Shown here: positions 53,452-64,000 of the stretch, piece after piece
Layout of the letters: each line of letters opens with the position of its first letter
Numbering within the stretch: position 1 is the stretch's first letter
Assembly (NCBI RefSeq): GCF_000185305.1
Contig: NZ_GL622200.1
Span: 1,344,427 to 1,408,426 of the forward strand
DNA length: 64,000 nucleotides
Direction: 5' to 3'
From: Aggregatibacter segnis ATCC 33393
Lineage (GTDB): Bacteria > Pseudomonadota > Gammaproteobacteria > Enterobacterales > Pasteurellaceae
Made by a program: the position numbers and the translations under genes
Notes under the pieces: model-generated
Seen by the model: only the letters and a program-made list of their open reading frames with translations
Databases searched by the model: none
Told to the model about the DNA's origin: nothing

Positions 53452-55509
53452 ATGAACGCAAATAAACTTCCAATAACACATTCTGCTCATTTTTGGATCA
53501 TTTTATCCTTAATTGCATACTTGGTTTTACCTTCCCACGCTCTAGATTACGGCTTGTTCGACAGTACTGCCGACGAATTCTATGATGCCATGGGTTGGTC
53601 GTCTTTTAACATTACCGCCTTTTGGTTCTTGCCGGTAATTTTATACGGTTTATTGCCGTGGCTAAAATTACCAACCAATACGCAAGCCAAAGCGGAACTT
53701 TACTTATTAGCACTTGCTACGCTGTTTACTTTTATCAGCGCCAGCGTGCTGAAAATCAGCATGGGCTATTCGGTAATCGTTTTACTCATTGGTTTCACCG
53801 CACTTGCTACGCTCTCTTTTGCTAAGTTAAAGGTCATGCAAGGCGACAAATTTATTATCGCCTCCTTGCTTTGCATTATTTTGCTGATTTTCTTCTTCAT
53901 CGTTTACCCAACATTGGCGATTTTTGTCTCCATGTTCTACGACGGGGACACCTTTGCACCACAACAAGTGATGCGTATTTTGACGCAAAGCTACATTGTG
54001 CGCGTCATCAGTAACTCCTTGTTTTTATCCGGCTTCGTGGGTATCGTTTCTACGGTGTTCGGTTTAGCCTTTGCTCTTTACACGACCCGTATCGCACGCC
54101 GAACTGCATTTATCGGTAAAATCTTCTCTATTTTGCCGATTGTTACGCCACCGTTTGTCGTCGGGTTAGGGGTTACCTTAATGCTGGGTCGCTCCGGTTA
54201 TGTGACCGAGTTTTTATCCACCAATTTCGGTTTTACCAATCACAACTGGTTATACGGTTTTAACGGTATCGCCATTGCACAGATTTTGGCATTTGCGCCA
54301 ATTTCCTTCATGATTTTAGATGGCGCATTAAAATCCGTGCATCCGTCTATTGAAGAAGCGTCTTACACGTTGCGTGCTAACCGTTATCAAACCTTCTATA
54401 ACATCATTTTCCCGTTACTGCGCCCGGCCTTGGCTAACTCGTTCCTCATCGTGTTCATCCAATCGCTCGCAGACTTTAGTAACCCGTTGGTGTTGGGTGG
54501 TAGCTTCGACGTTATTGCAACGCAAATTTACTTCTACATTGCCGGTTCACAATTAGATTACGCCTCCGCCAGTACCCTTGGCTCCATGTTGTTAATCTTC
54601 TCCTTGGCGATTTTTATCATTCAATATTTATGGATTGGTAACCGCTCTTATGTGACCGTTTCCGGTAAATCTTATCGCGGCGATGTACAAGAACTCCCTG
54701 CCGGCTTGAAATACACGATTATTTTCATGCTCGGCTCTTGGGTTATCTTCAACTTGTCACTTTACGGCAGTATTTTCTACGGAAGCTTCACCGTCAACTG
54801 GGGTGTGGACTATACCTTAACCTTGAAGAACTACGCCATGCTGTTCGGACAAGGATTAAGTGACGGCGCGTGGCCTTCCTTAATTAATACCTTAATTTAC
54901 GCCGGTATCGCCGCCCCACTCACTGCTATTTTTGGTTTATTAATTGCCTATATCGTAGTGCGTAAAGACTTCCAAGGGAAAAAATCCCTTGAGTTCTTAA
55001 CCATGCTTTGTTTTGCCGTACCGGGCACCGTGGCGGGGGTCTCTTACATTCTTGCCTTTAACAATGCGCCAATGTACATCACCGGCACCAGTATTATCGT
55101 GGTGATTTCCATGGTGATGCGTGATTTGCCAATTGGTATGCGTGCGGCGATTGCAGGCTTGGGACAATTAGATAAATCGCTGGACGAAGCCTCCCTTTCT
55201 CTGAAAGGTAGCTCATGGAAAACCCTGTGGTATATCGTGTTACCATTATTAAAACCGGCCTTGCTTTCTGCACTTGTCACCAGTTTCGTGCGTGCCATGA
55301 CAACAGTAAGTGCAATCATCTTCTTGGTGACTGCGGATACCCGTGTAGCAACCGCATACATCCTAAACCGTGTCGAAGACGGTGAGTATGGGATTGCCAT
55401 TGCATACGGTTCTATCTTAATCGTGGTGATGATGGCGATTATTTTATTCTTCGACTGGATTGTCGGTGACACCCGCATTTCCCGTTCCAAAGCGAAAAAA
55501 ATGAATTAA
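53452..55509 (+). CDS. afuB: ABC transporter permease, fused double domain (AfuB)
   Basis: 685 residues from ATG 53452 (GAGG six bases before). About 13-16 membrane helices are seen. Two binding-protein-dependent transport domains are fused: the first EAA loop is ALKSVHPSIEEASYTLRANRYQTF (about 295), the second GLGQLDKSLDEASLSLKGSSWKTL (about 567). The extra N-terminal helices (residues 1-150) are typical of AfuB. It works with either AfuA copy and AfuC. Confidence 0.9.
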   Translation: MNANKLPITHSAHFWIILSLIAYLVLPSHALDYGLFDSTADEFYDAMGWSSFNITAFWFLPVILYGLLPWLKLPTNTQAKAELYLLALATLFTFISASVLKISMGYSVIVLLIGFTALATLSFAKLKVMQGDKFIIASLLCIILLIFFFIVYPTLAIFVSMFYDGDTFAPQQVMRILTQSYIVRVISNSLFLSGFVGIVSTVFGLAFALYTTRIARRTAFIGKIFSILPIVTPPFVVGLGVTLMLGRSGYVTEFLSTNFGFTNHNWLYGFNGIAIAQILAFAPISFMILDGALKSVHPSIEEASYTLRANRYQTFYNIIFPLLRPALANSFLIVFIQSLADFSNPLVLGGSFDVIATQIYFYIAGSQLDYASASTLGSMLLIFSLAIFIIQYLWIGNRSYVTVSGKSYRGDVQELPAGLKYTIIFMLGSWVIFNLSLYGSIFYGSFTVNWGVDYTLTLKNYAMLFGQGLSDGAWPSLINTLIYAGIAAPLTAIFGLLIAYIVVRKDFQGKKSLEFLTMLCFAVPGTVAGVSYILAFNNAPMYITGTSIIVVISMVMRDLPIGMRAAIAGLGQLDKSLDEASLSLKGSSWKTLWYIVLPLLKPALLSALVTSFVRAMTTVSAIIFLVTADTRVATAYILNRVEDGEYGIAIAYGSILIVVMMAIILFFDWIVGDTRISRSKAKKMN

Positions 55510-55525
55510 GTTGTAGGTAAAAAAT

Positions 55526-56572
55526 ATGAGTAATGATTTCTTGGTATTAAAAAATGTCACAAAAGCCTTTGGCAAATCTGTGGTAATTGATGATTTGGAT
55601 TTAACCATTAAACGCGGCACCATGGTGACGTTGCTTGGTCCATCCGGTTGCGGTAAAACAACCATTTTGCGTTTAGTTGCCGGTCTTGAAAACCCAACCT
55701 CCGGACAAATTTTCATTGACGGAGAAGACGTGACCAAATCGTCTATTCAAAACCGTGATATTTGTATCGTGTTCCAATCCTACGCGTTATTCCCGCACAT
55801 GAGTATCGGTGATAACGTCGGCTACGGCTTACGCATGCAAAACGTGAGCAAGGAAGAGCGTAAACAGCGCGTTAAAGAAGCCTTGGAATTGGTGGATTTG
55901 GCCGGGTTTGAAGATCGTTATGTGGATCAAATCTCCGGTGGTCAACAACAACGTGTGGCGCTTGCTCGTGCGCTTGTTCTCAAACCGAAAGTGTTACTGT
56001 TCGATGAACCGTTAAGTAACCTCGATGCTAACTTACGTCGTGCGATGCGGGAAAAAATCCGTGAATTACAACAAAGCCTAGGCATCACGTCTCTATACGT
56101 GACCCACGACCAAACAGAAGCCTTTGCGGTATCTGATGAAGTTATCGTGATGAATAAAGGGAAAATCATGCAAAAAGCACCGGCGAAAGATCTGTATCAA
56201 CGCCCGAACTCCTTATTCTTGGCTAACTTCATGGGCGAATCCAGTATTTTCCCGGCGAAATTGCAAGGAAATACCGTTAACATTCATGGCTATGAACTTG
56301 CCTTAAACAATGCAGCCCAATTCAATTTACCGGACGGTGATTGTTTGGCAGGCGTTCGCCCGGAAGCCGTTTATCTGCATGAAACCGGCACAGAAGCGCA
56401 ACGTTGCACAATTAAAAGTGCGGTGTACATGGGTAACCATTGGGAAGTTGTGGCGGTATGGCATGGTCAAGATTTGTTGATTAACTGCCGCCCGGAACAG
56501 TTCAACCCGGCATCGCAAGAAGCCTATGTACATCTTTCCGAGCAAGGCGTTTTCCTGTTAAAAAACCAATAA
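55526..56572 (+). CDS. afuC: ABC transporter ATP-binding protein (AfuC)
   Basis: 348 residues. Walker [11 protein letters not shown] (about 37-46), signature [15 protein letters not shown] (about 137), Walker [13 protein letters not shown] (about 158) and the switch His in VTHDQTEA are intact. A C-terminal regulatory TOBE-like domain (about 250-348) follows. It is 16 bases after afuB and ends the operon before an uptake-sequence terminator. Confidence 0.93.
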   Translation: MSNDFLVLKNVTKAFGKSVVIDDLDLTIKRGTMVTLLGPSGCGKTTILRLVAGLENPTSGQIFIDGEDVTKSSIQNRDICIVFQSYALFPHMSIGDNVGYGLRMQNVSKEERKQRVKEALELVDLAGFEDRYVDQISGGQQQRVALARALVLKPKVLLFDEPLSNLDANLRRAMREKIRELQQSLGITSLYVTHDQTEAFAVSDEVIVMNKGKIMQKAPAKDLYQRPNSLFLANFMGESSIFPAKLQGNTVNIHGYELALNNAAQFNLPDGDCLAGVRPEAVYLHETGTEAQRCTIKSAVYMGNHWEVVAVWHGQDLLINCRPEQFNPASQEAYVHLSEQGVFLLKNQ

Positions 56573-56595
56573 AAATCAAAAATAATTAAAATTTT

Positions 56596-56634
56596 AACCG
56601 CACTTTATATTCAAGAGAGTAAAGTGCGGTTATT
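56596..56634 (+). terminator. afu operon terminator (paired uptake sequences)
   Basis: aaccgcacttta (56596-56607) pairs with taaagtgcggtt (56620-56631), followed by T-rich DNA. Confidence 0.85.
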
Positions 56635-56705
56635 ATTTACGGCATTTTTAACGTTGGCGTTCCGTATCGTCATCGAAACAACCTTAACCTAAGCTTGAGA
56701 ATCAC

Positions 56706-58724
56706 ATGAGTAAAAAAAGAAAAGCCACTTTAACCCTTGCTGCCATGATTATTACACTTGGTGGGGGCGCGCAGTTTTATACCAATCAGCAAGTGGATCA
56801 GGTTTTACAAAAATTCCCTTATTCTTTAGATAATCAACTCAGCCTCAATGTGACGGAAAGTGCCAAGAACTTTTTCAGTCGTGAGCTTACCTTTAGTTTA
56901 GAAAATAATGATGGTCAAAAAACCAATATTATTTCTACCAAACTGACGGCATTGCCTTTTTTCATTACGGCAGAATCGAAACTTTCCGAACAATTGGTGC
57001 GTCAATTAAACAAAGATCTCAATATCACCATTGATAAAAACACCATTAACAGCAAATTTTCACCGGTTGGCGATTATCTGCAATCAAACATACTTACCGA
57101 CTTCCGTGATTTTACGAACAAAACGCAAGCGCTTTCAGTCAGTCTAGACTTTAATGCAGGCACAAAAAACGTAGCGCTTAATGCCAACTTAAGCGGCTTT
57201 AACTATGATAAAAACAGCAAATTAGAACAAATTGGTGCCCAGATTAAATTTGTGCCTGTTGGTGAAAACCAATACGACATTTCAACCCTTGAACTCAATG
57301 CTAAAAACGCCGAATGGGATTTGTTAAATGGCGAAAACACCAAAATCCAACTGAAAAATACCCGTTATCAATTCGGTGTCACAAAATCGGCTGATACAGA
57401 CTTGCGCGATCTTTCCACCCAATTGAGTAGCGACACCTTACGCATTGCCAACAAAGAACGTACGACAGAAGAAAGCCAAACCGTGATTAACGGCATAACG
57501 CTGAATCTACAACAGCACGGTGTAACAAGTGCGGTGGATTTTGCCAATGAATTTAAGAAACAGCTAAACGGTGAGCAAAACATTAAACATGTAGCCAATT
57601 TTTTATCCGCCGTCCTCACGCAAAATCACACATTTAACGGAACCCTTTCCGTCAAATCCGTGGATGCGCCTAAAAATCAAAAGCCTTACTTTAATTTAAA
57701 TGAGGCAAAACTCAATTTAACGATGGCAAATGCAGATCTCACTAAAGCCAATCTGGCTTTGCAATTAAATGTTGCCGACATCAAACAGACGCCGGAAGAT
57801 CAAAACAAACAATGGGAAGCCAAAGGAGCTCAAATCGTCTATCAACTTGATGGCTATAACTTGGAAAACAAATTGGCATTTATTCCGCTCTATTTAGATG
57901 CCCTCTCCATCAAAAATGCCCCCAAAGAAGATAACAAGACCTTATTAAAGCTGAAGAAACAATGGGCAAACACAATGGCTGGAAGCAGCAATGCAGAAAT
58001 CTCATTACAAGCATTTAATTACCAAAATGTCTCCTTGGAAACATTAGCGTTAAAACATCAAGGCTCAGAGGAAAACAACCAATATCGTGGAAATTCCACG
58101 CTTTCACTAAAAAAACTGGCGTTGTCTGAAGCACAAGCGCAAATGGAAGATCTTGCGTTCAATCTACCGCTCACCGTGAATAATGTTGCTCAATTTGCAG
58201 AAAATCAGTTTTGCTTTGGGTTGACTGCATCATTGTGTTCAGCTTATTTCACACCGGAAACCACACAAAAACTCCTTGGAAATCAATGGAAAGCCCTAGA
58301 CTTAGCCAGTGATAACACAACCCTCACCTTCAATTTAAATACCTATCCAACCACAAAAGCCTATCCGGTGAGTATTCATCTTAAAGGCGCTTTAAAAACA
58401 ACTAAAGATAAACAGTCCATCGCAGACATGTTCATCGAAAATATGCAAAGCACAACCAATATTGTTCTAAACAAAGGCCTCGCGGAGACTTCTGATGAAG
58501 AAAGTTTAAAAATCAAAAGAGCCTCACCATTTTGGCAAGCCTTATTGGCTGAGCTTAAACCGGAAGAACGACTATTTCCGATATTTATCGAAGAAGGCGA
58601 TAACTATGTTCTGACATTAGAAAGGGACAATAACCGTTTTCTAATTAACGGAAAAACCGTAGAAGAACTTCTGAAGCAACACGAACTAATGATGGATTCT
58701 TCTCAGTCAGAAAGTAACGACTAA
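56706..58724 (+). CDS. YdgA/DUF945-family protein
   Basis: 672 residues with an N-terminal membrane segment or uncleaved signal (ATLTLAAMIITLGGGAQFYT). The long extracytoplasmic part is made of repeated amphipathic strands and polar Asn/Thr/Lys-rich loops, as in DUF945 (YdgA) proteins, which are longer here than in E. coli (502). The C-terminal segment ENNYxL-like GDNYVLTLERDNNRFLINGKTVEELL is typical of the family. An envelope role is likely; the function is unknown. Monocistronic, with terminators on both sides. Confidence 0.72.
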   Translation: MSKKRKATLTLAAMIITLGGGAQFYTNQQVDQVLQKFPYSLDNQLSLNVTESAKNFFSRELTFSLENNDGQKTNIISTKLTALPFFITAESKLSEQLVRQLNKDLNITIDKNTINSKFSPVGDYLQSNILTDFRDFTNKTQALSVSLDFNAGTKNVALNANLSGFNYDKNSKLEQIGAQIKFVPVGENQYDISTLELNAKNAEWDLLNGENTKIQLKNTRYQFGVTKSADTDLRDLSTQLSSDTLRIANKERTTEESQTVINGITLNLQQHGVTSAVDFANEFKKQLNGEQNIKHVANFLSAVLTQNHTFNGTLSVKSVDAPKNQKPYFNLNEAKLNLTMANADLTKANLALQLNVADIKQTPEDQNKQWEAKGAQIVYQLDGYNLENKLAFIPLYLDALSIKNAPKEDNKTLLKLKKQWANTMAGSSNAEISLQAFNYQNVSLETLALKHQGSEENNQYRGNSTLSLKKLALSEAQAQMEDLAFNLPLTVNNVAQFAENQFCFGLTASLCSAYFTPETTQKLLGNQWKALDLASDNTTLTFNLNTYPTTKAYPVSIHLKGALKTTKDKQSIADMFIENMQSTTNIVLNKGLAETSDEESLKIKRASPFWQALLAELKPEERLFPIFIEEGDNYVLTLERDNNRFLINGKTVEELLKQHELMMDSSQSESND

Positions 58725-58737
58725 ATACCCTCACAAG

Positions 58738-58763
58738 AAAGTGGGCTATATGCCCACTTTTTT
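58738..58763 (+). terminator. Terminator of the YdgA-like gene
   Basis: aaagtgggc (58738-58746) / gcccacttt (58752-58760) with a five-base loop and T run. Confidence 0.88.
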
Positions 58764-58902
58764 CATTCGGTTTCGACTAAAAAACATTTTATTTTTCCAC
58801 CGCACTTATCCTTTACAAAAAGCAAAATCGGCCTAAAATACCCGTCTTTACGATTTGCCTTGTGCAAATTCCTGACTTGACATCAGACCATAAGAGACAA
58901 CT

Positions 58903-60291
58903 ATGACAACCTCATTTAAACCCGAATTACTCTCCCCTGCCGGCTCCTTAAAAAATATGCGTTATGCCTTTGCTTATGGCGCAGACGCCGTGTATGCCGG
59001 TCAACCGCGTTACAGCTTGCGCGTACGCAATAATGAATTTAATCACGCTAATTTAAAAATCGGCATCGATGAAGCCCATGCGCTCGGCAAAAAGTTCTAT
59101 GTCGTGGTGAACATTGCGCCGCACAATTCCAAGCTCAAAACTTTTATTAAAGATTTACAACCGGTGATCGACATGGGCCCGGATGCACTGATCATGTCCG
59201 ATCCCGGTTTGATTATGCTGGTACGTGAACACTTCCCTGACATTGATATTCACCTTTCCGTGCAAGCCAATGCAGTGAACTGGGCAACTGTGAAATTCTG
59301 GAAACAAATGGGGTTGACCCGCGTGATTTTGTCGCGTGAGCTTTCTCTTGATGAAATCGCCGAAATCCGCCAACAAGTGCCGGATATTGAACTGGAAATT
59401 TTCGTACACGGCGCACTTTGCATGGCGTATTCCGGCCGCTGCCTCCTTTCCGGCTATATCAACAAACGAGATCCAAACCAAGGCACCTGCACGAATGCCT
59501 GTCGTTGGGAATACAAAATGGAAGAAGGAAAAGTAGATGACGTGGGCAATATCGTGCCGAAATTCGACCCGAGCCAACAGATTGAGGTGAAAAATGTCGC
59601 CCCAACCTTGGGTGAAGGCGCCGTGACCGATAAAGTTTTCCTTTACACCGAAGCGCAAAATCCTGATGAGCAAATGACCGCTTTTGAAGACGAACACGGC
59701 ACTTACTTCATGAACTCGAAAGATTTACGCGCTGTACAACATGTGGAAAAACTCACCGCACTTGGGGTACATTCCTTAAAGATCGAAGGTCGTACCAAAT
59801 CCTTCTATTACTGCGCCCGCACTGCTCAGGTATATCGCAAAGCCATTGACGATGCGGCCGCCGGTAAACCGTTTGATGAAAGCTTAATGGACACCTTAGA
59901 GTCCCTTGCCCACCGTGGTTATACCGAAGGTTTCCTACGTCGCCACACCCATGATGAATACCAAAATTATGACTACGGCTACTCCATTTCCGATCGCCAA
60001 CAATTTGTCGGCGAATTCACCGGCAAACGTAATGAACTTGGCATGGCGGAAGTGGCTGTGAAGAATAAATTCTTACTTGGCGATGAAGTGGAAATGATGA
60101 CACCGCAAGGCAATATCGTGTTTAAAATCAACAAAATGCTCAACCGTAAAAATGCCGAGGTCGATGCAGCCTTGGGCGACGGGCATTTTGTCTTTTTAGA
60201 TGTGCCACAAGACATTCATTTGGACTATGCGTTGCTCATGCGAAATTTGGTTGATACCAACACTCGCAACCCGCATGAAAAGAAAAGTTAA
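58903..60291 (+). CDS. trhP: tRNA 5-hydroxyuridine synthesis protein TrhP, U32 family
   Basis: The 462 residues match E. coli TrhP (YegQ), a U32 'peptidase'-family protein that forms 5-hydroxyuridine at tRNA position 34 using prephenate and an iron-sulfur cluster. FKPELLSPAGSLKNMRYAF opens the TIM-barrel. The signature EIFVHGALCMAYSGRCLLSGY (about 165-185) and the cysteines in GTCTNACRWEY supply cluster ligands. The C-terminal domain has SLKIEGRTKSFYY. Older annotations call it a protease or collagenase; that is not supported. Confidence 0.9.
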   Translation: MTTSFKPELLSPAGSLKNMRYAFAYGADAVYAGQPRYSLRVRNNEFNHANLKIGIDEAHALGKKFYVVVNIAPHNSKLKTFIKDLQPVIDMGPDALIMSDPGLIMLVREHFPDIDIHLSVQANAVNWATVKFWKQMGLTRVILSRELSLDEIAEIRQQVPDIELEIFVHGALCMAYSGRCLLSGYINKRDPNQGTCTNACRWEYKMEEGKVDDVGNIVPKFDPSQQIEVKNVAPTLGEGAVTDKVFLYTEAQNPDEQMTAFEDEHGTYFMNSKDLRAVQHVEKLTALGVHSLKIEGRTKSFYYCARTAQVYRKAIDDAAAGKPFDESLMDTLESLAHRGYTEGFLRRHTHDEYQNYDYGYSISDRQQFVGEFTGKRNELGMAEVAVKNKFLLGDEVEMMTPQGNIVFKINKMLNRKNAEVDAALGDGHFVFLDVPQDIHLDYALLMRNLVDTNTRNPHEKKS

Positions 60292-60377
60292 TTTATTGTT
60301 AAATAAATGTTGCATTATTAATTTGGAAGCATATAATGCAACTCGTACCCTAAAAAAATATGACTCCAAATACTTTT

Positions 60378-60408
60378 AGCCCTTACCCCCTTGAAAGGGC
60401 TTTTTTTT
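60378..60408 (+). terminator. Intrinsic terminator after trhP
   Basis: agccctt (60378-60384) / aagggct (60395-60401) then eight T. The rest of the 282-bp gap to queA is AT-rich with no gene. Confidence 0.85.
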
Positions 60409-60573
60409 GCTTTGAAAAAGGCAAAACATAGATTAAAGGATGAATTAGCTCTTACAAAGAGCTTTCTCCTATATATTCACCAAAAGAAATTAGCGTGATT
60501 TCTTTTATTTCCTTGAGATTCTCCCCAATTCGCACTAGACTACCGCCCTCTTTTTCAAACCAGATTTTCCATT

Positions 60574-61665
60574 ATGCGTGTTGCCGATTTTTATTTTGAT
60601 TTACCTGATGAGTTGATTGCCCGTTATCCTAAAACAGAACGAACTGCCAGCCGTTTATTACAGTTGAATGGCGAAAACGGGGACATTTTCCACCGCACTT
60701 TTGCCGATGTGTTGGAGTTGATTCATCCGGGCGATTTGATGATCTTCAATAATACCCGTGTTATTCCTGCGCGGATGTTCGGGCGCAAAATCAGTGGCGG
60801 AAAAATTGAAGTCTTGGTGGAACGCGTATTAAGCGAATCTCGTTTTCTTGCCCATGTTCGCGCCTCTAAAGCGCCGAAAGAAGGGGCTGAATTGATTTTA
60901 GGGGAAGATAAATTAGGCGAAGGCAACGGTGTAAAAGCCCTGATGGTTGGTCGCCAAGGCAGTTTATTTGAAATTGAAATCGCCGAAAAACAGACCGCAC
61001 TTTTTGACGTTTTACAACAAATCGGGCATATGCCTTTACCGCCTTATATTGATCGTCCTGACGAAGAAGCGGATCAAGAGCGTTATCAGACCGTCTATAA
61101 CAAAGTGCCGGGGGCGGTTGCCGCACCGACAGCCGGTTTGCATTTTGATGATGAACTTCTAGCCAAACTCAAAGAGAAAGGCGTCAATTTCGCCTTTGTA
61201 ACCTTGCATGTGGGCGCGGGAACCTTCCAACCAGTGCGAGTTGAAAACATTGAAGATCATGTCATGCACGCAGAATACGTGGAAGTGTCTCAAGAGGTTT
61301 GCGATGCCATTTTCGCCACCAAGAAAGCCGGCAAACGCGTGATTGCCGTGGGCACAACTTCCGTGCGTTCCATTGAAAGTGCAGCATTAGCGGCGGAAGA
61401 AAAACAACGTGATGTGTTAATTGAACCGTATTTTTCCGATACGTCTATTTTCATTTATCCGGGCAAAAAATTCCGCGTGGTGGATTGTTTAATTACTAAC
61501 TTCCATTTGCCGGAAAGCACGTTGATTATGCTGGTTTCTGCGTTTGCCGGATTTAGCCATACGATGAATGCGTATAAAAGTGCGGTGGAAAATCGCTATC
61601 GTTTTTTCAGTTATGGCGATGCCATGTTTATCAGCAAAAATCCCCATGTGAAGGGAATGGAATAG
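60574..61665 (+). CDS. queA: S-adenosylmethionine:tRNA ribosyltransferase-isomerase
   Basis: Transfers and isomerises the ribosyl moiety of SAM onto preQ1-tRNA, giving epoxyqueuosine. 363 residues starting [19 protein letters not shown], diagnostic for QueA. Further blocks are [14 protein letters not shown], the substrate region [14 protein letters not shown] (about 187) and the C-terminal [21 protein letters not shown]. tgt, the preceding step of the pathway, follows 108 bases downstream after a terminator. Confidence 0.96.
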   Translation: MRVADFYFDLPDELIARYPKTERTASRLLQLNGENGDIFHRTFADVLELIHPGDLMIFNNTRVIPARMFGRKISGGKIEVLVERVLSESRFLAHVRASKAPKEGAELILGEDKLGEGNGVKALMVGRQGSLFEIEIAEKQTALFDVLQQIGHMPLPPYIDRPDEEADQERYQTVYNKVPGAVAAPTAGLHFDDELLAKLKEKGVNFAFVTLHVGAGTFQPVRVENIEDHVMHAEYVEVSQEVCDAIFATKKAGKRVIAVGTTSVRSIESAALAAEEKQRDVLIEPYFSDTSIFIYPGKKFRVVDCLITNFHLPESTLIMLVSAFAGFSHTMNAYKSAVENRYRFFSYGDAMFISKNPHVKGME

Positions 61666-61707
61666 AAATTGACTTATTTAGGTTCTCCACCTAAAATCCT
61701 ACAACTT

Positions 61708-61730
61708 AAGCCTGTTACTCAGGCTTTTTT
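61708..61730 (+). terminator. Terminator between queA and tgt
   Basis: aagcctg (61708-61714) / caggctt (61720-61726) with T run; tgt therefore probably has its own promoter (TTGACT at 61733-61738 could be a -35). Confidence 0.8.
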
Positions 61731-61764
61731 ATTGACTAAAACCTTCGAACTGTTTATTCGTTGA

Positions 61765-62925
<1,161 letters not shown>

Positions 62926-62944
62926 TCAGCTAAAAATCATCCGT

Positions 62945-62990
62945 AAAAAGTGCGGTGAAAAATTTACGTGTTTTTTCCACCGCACTTTTA
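62945..62990 (+). terminator. Uptake-sequence hairpin after tgt
   Basis: aaaaagtgcggtg (62945-62957) pairs with caccgcactttta region (62978-62990) with a T-rich loop. It separates tgt from the hemerythrin-like gene. Confidence 0.75.
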
Positions 62991-63008
62991 CCTCTCACAG
63001 GAGTTTCT

Positions 63009-63527
63009 ATGCAAATCCTTGAACCTCAAAAATTCGCCAGTTGGAATGAACCCATTGAAATGTTGTATGCCTGTCATAGCAAAGTGAAACGTTTTTGTCG
63101 TCAGCTAACTATTTTGCCCGATTATTTGGCAAAAAACGGTTGTAATCAGGCGGTGAAAAATGACGTTCAGCAAATTCTCAATTATTTCAATCAGTCAGCC
63201 CCGTTGCACCATGATGATGAGGAAAAAGATTTTTTCCCATTGTTGGTAAAATATGTGCCGGAAGCGCAAAAAGACATTGATGAATTAGAAAGACAGCACG
63301 TGACCTTACATGATAACTGGGCGAAATTATCTGAACAGTTGCAAGCCTTGTTGAATGGCGAACGGGAGAATGTCGATATGGCGTTGATCAACAATGTGGT
63401 CTCAGGTTACGACAAACATATCGCCTTGGAAGAGCCATTATTTGAGCTGGGTAAACAACATTTGTCAGAATCGGAATTACGCGAAATCGGTGACATAATG
63501 AGCGCTCGTCGTCGCGTACAAGCCTAA
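63009..63527 (+). CDS. Hemerythrin HHE cation-binding domain protein
   Basis: 172 residues from ATG 63009, which has AGGAG five bases upstream; the longer frame from 62955 only crosses the hairpin. A four-helix bundle is predicted with candidate di-iron ligands His23 (YACHSKV), HHDDEEKDFFP, RQHVTLHDNW and KHIALEEPLF. It probably senses oxygen, NO or stores iron. It lies 19 bases before the TusA-like gene; the same pair occurs between tgt and yajC in Haemophilus as I recall it. Confidence 0.82.
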   Translation: MQILEPQKFASWNEPIEMLYACHSKVKRFCRQLTILPDYLAKNGCNQAVKNDVQQILNYFNQSAPLHHDDEEKDFFPLLVKYVPEAQKDIDELERQHVTLHDNWAKLSEQLQALLNGERENVDMALINNVVSGYDKHIALEEPLFELGKQHLSESELREIGDIMSARRRVQA

Positions 63528-63546
63528 GCTATCGTTGATTTAAATT

Positions 63547-63768
63547 ATGGAATATCAACTTGATACTCGTGAGTATCGTTGTCCTCTGCCGTTATTGATG
63601 ACGAAAAATGCCGTCAACACATTAGCCCCAAATGATGTATTGACGGTGTGGCTTGCTGCGGAAAGTGACATCGAAGATTTTCGTTTATTTTGCGAAGCTC
63701 AGCAGTTATCTTTTACCGTAATAAGTCAATCTCAACGTACCATTAAAATCACCAAAATAAACAAGTAA
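63547..63768 (+). CDS. TusA/SirA-family sulfur-carrier-like protein
   Basis: 73 residues with the family hallmark CPxP in TREYRCPLPLLMTKNAV (Cys at about residue 12), then two strands and a helix. TusA-type proteins carry sulfur as persulfide for tRNA thiolation or other uses. Only one Cys of the motif is present besides a Cys at FCEAQQ. It is likely co-transcribed with the hemerythrin-like gene. Whether it is TusA itself or a YedF-like relative cannot be decided. Confidence 0.8.
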   Translation: MEYQLDTREYRCPLPLLMTKNAVNTLAPNDVLTVWLAAESDIEDFRLFCEAQQLSFTVISQSQRTIKITKINK

Positions 63769-63930
63769 CCTCCCTATTTTCAGCCTTCAAAAGTGCGGTC
63801 GTTTTTGCCGTCATTTTTACAATATCATTTTCACATTTCAGCGAATTTATGGTATTTTAACAGCCGATTTTTATCAGTTTACGGACGCTCCATAGCGTCT
63901 TCTCTTTTCATTAACTAAAAGGAAATTTGA

Positions 63931-64000
63931 ATGGAAGCTCAACAAGGCAGCCCAATGTCAATGTTATTTATTTTTATCATCTTCGGATTGATTTTCTATT
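63931..64000 (+). CDS. yajC: Sec translocon accessory protein YajC (5' part)
   Basis: The first 23 codons begin MEAQQGSPMSMLFIFIIFGL: a short polar start and a hydrophobic helix, typical of YajC, which joins SecDF. AAAGGAAA precedes ATG. The position after the TusA-like gene and tgt, where secDF would follow, supports the call. The gene runs off the right edge. Confidence 0.85.
   Translation, partial: MEAQQGSPMSMLFIFIIFGLIFY

Noticed and set aside
51155..56572. Ferric iron transporter under Fur control
   Set aside because: No Fur-like box noticed and a perfect CRP site is present; homologous AfuA proteins bind sugar-phosphates. Not excluded experimentally.
58903..60291. Collagenase-like protease
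   Set aside because: U32 motifs and collinearity with TrhP indicate a tRNA hydroxylation protein.

Overview
The window is chromosomal DNA of a member of the Pasteurellaceae. The 9-bp DNA uptake word AAGTGCGGT (hin subtype) occurs many times on both strands, often as head-to-head pairs that form intergenic terminators. Housekeeping genes closely resemble Haemophilus and Aggregatibacter proteins, and queA-tgt-(hemerythrin)-(TusA-like)-yajC follows the Haemophilus order as I remember it. Base composition and gene content fit Aggregatibacter best; the species cannot be decided by eye.

Layout. 0-2.7 kb: a hipBA toxin-antitoxin module behind four evenly spaced operators, then an AT-rich pair on the minus strand (NUDIX hydrolase and SRA-like protein). 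2.7-7.5 kb: valS, Mrr restriction endonuclease, yqfB and holC, with an inverted-repeat element beside holC. 7.7-12.5 kb: fumC, a chalcone-isomerase-like exported protein, ycfP-rimK-nfsA and divergent grxA. 12.5-33.5 kb: a 21-kb minus-strand block of envelope genes (srfA, srfB, srfC and associated genes). 34.4-41.5 kb: tyrP, a small helical protein, serC-hisC-aroA, divergent rnhA/dnaQ and two tRNA-Asp genes. 41.7-50.9 kb: a cupin protein, cbpA-cbpM, der, a DUF4153 membrane protein and udk-dcd-asmA-like-sotB. 51-56.6 kb: the afu ABC transporter with two tandem binding-protein genes. 56.7-64 kb: a YdgA-like protein, trhP, queA, tgt, a hemerythrin-like protein, a TusA-like protein and the start of yajC.

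The most remarkable part is the Srf block. SrfB is an actin/Hsp70-type ATPase and SrfC a P-loop GTPase. They are co-transcribed with a kinase-less homologue of the periplasmic sensor part of the type VI secretion kinase PpkA, with counterparts of TagT, TagS and TagR (ABC ATPase, permease, FGE-fold protein), and with two coiled-coil lipoproteins. Downstream are three membrane-anchored von Willebrand A proteins and a fourth relative interrupted by an in-frame stop. SrfA and these four proteins share one plan: cytoplasmic N-domain, a PV(I/M)TxWG motif, one membrane helix, a Pro/Glu or low-complexity spacer, and a periplasmic domain. No type VI secretion structural gene is present. I infer an envelope-spanning signalling or force-transducing complex that joins a Tag-type relay to Srf nucleotide switches; its function is unknown.

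Regulation visible in the sequence: perfect CRP palindromes upstream of tyrP and of afuA, two TyrR boxes before tyrP, a near-perfect CRP site before fumC, the hip operators, and a strong stringent-type promoter before the tRNA-Asp genes.
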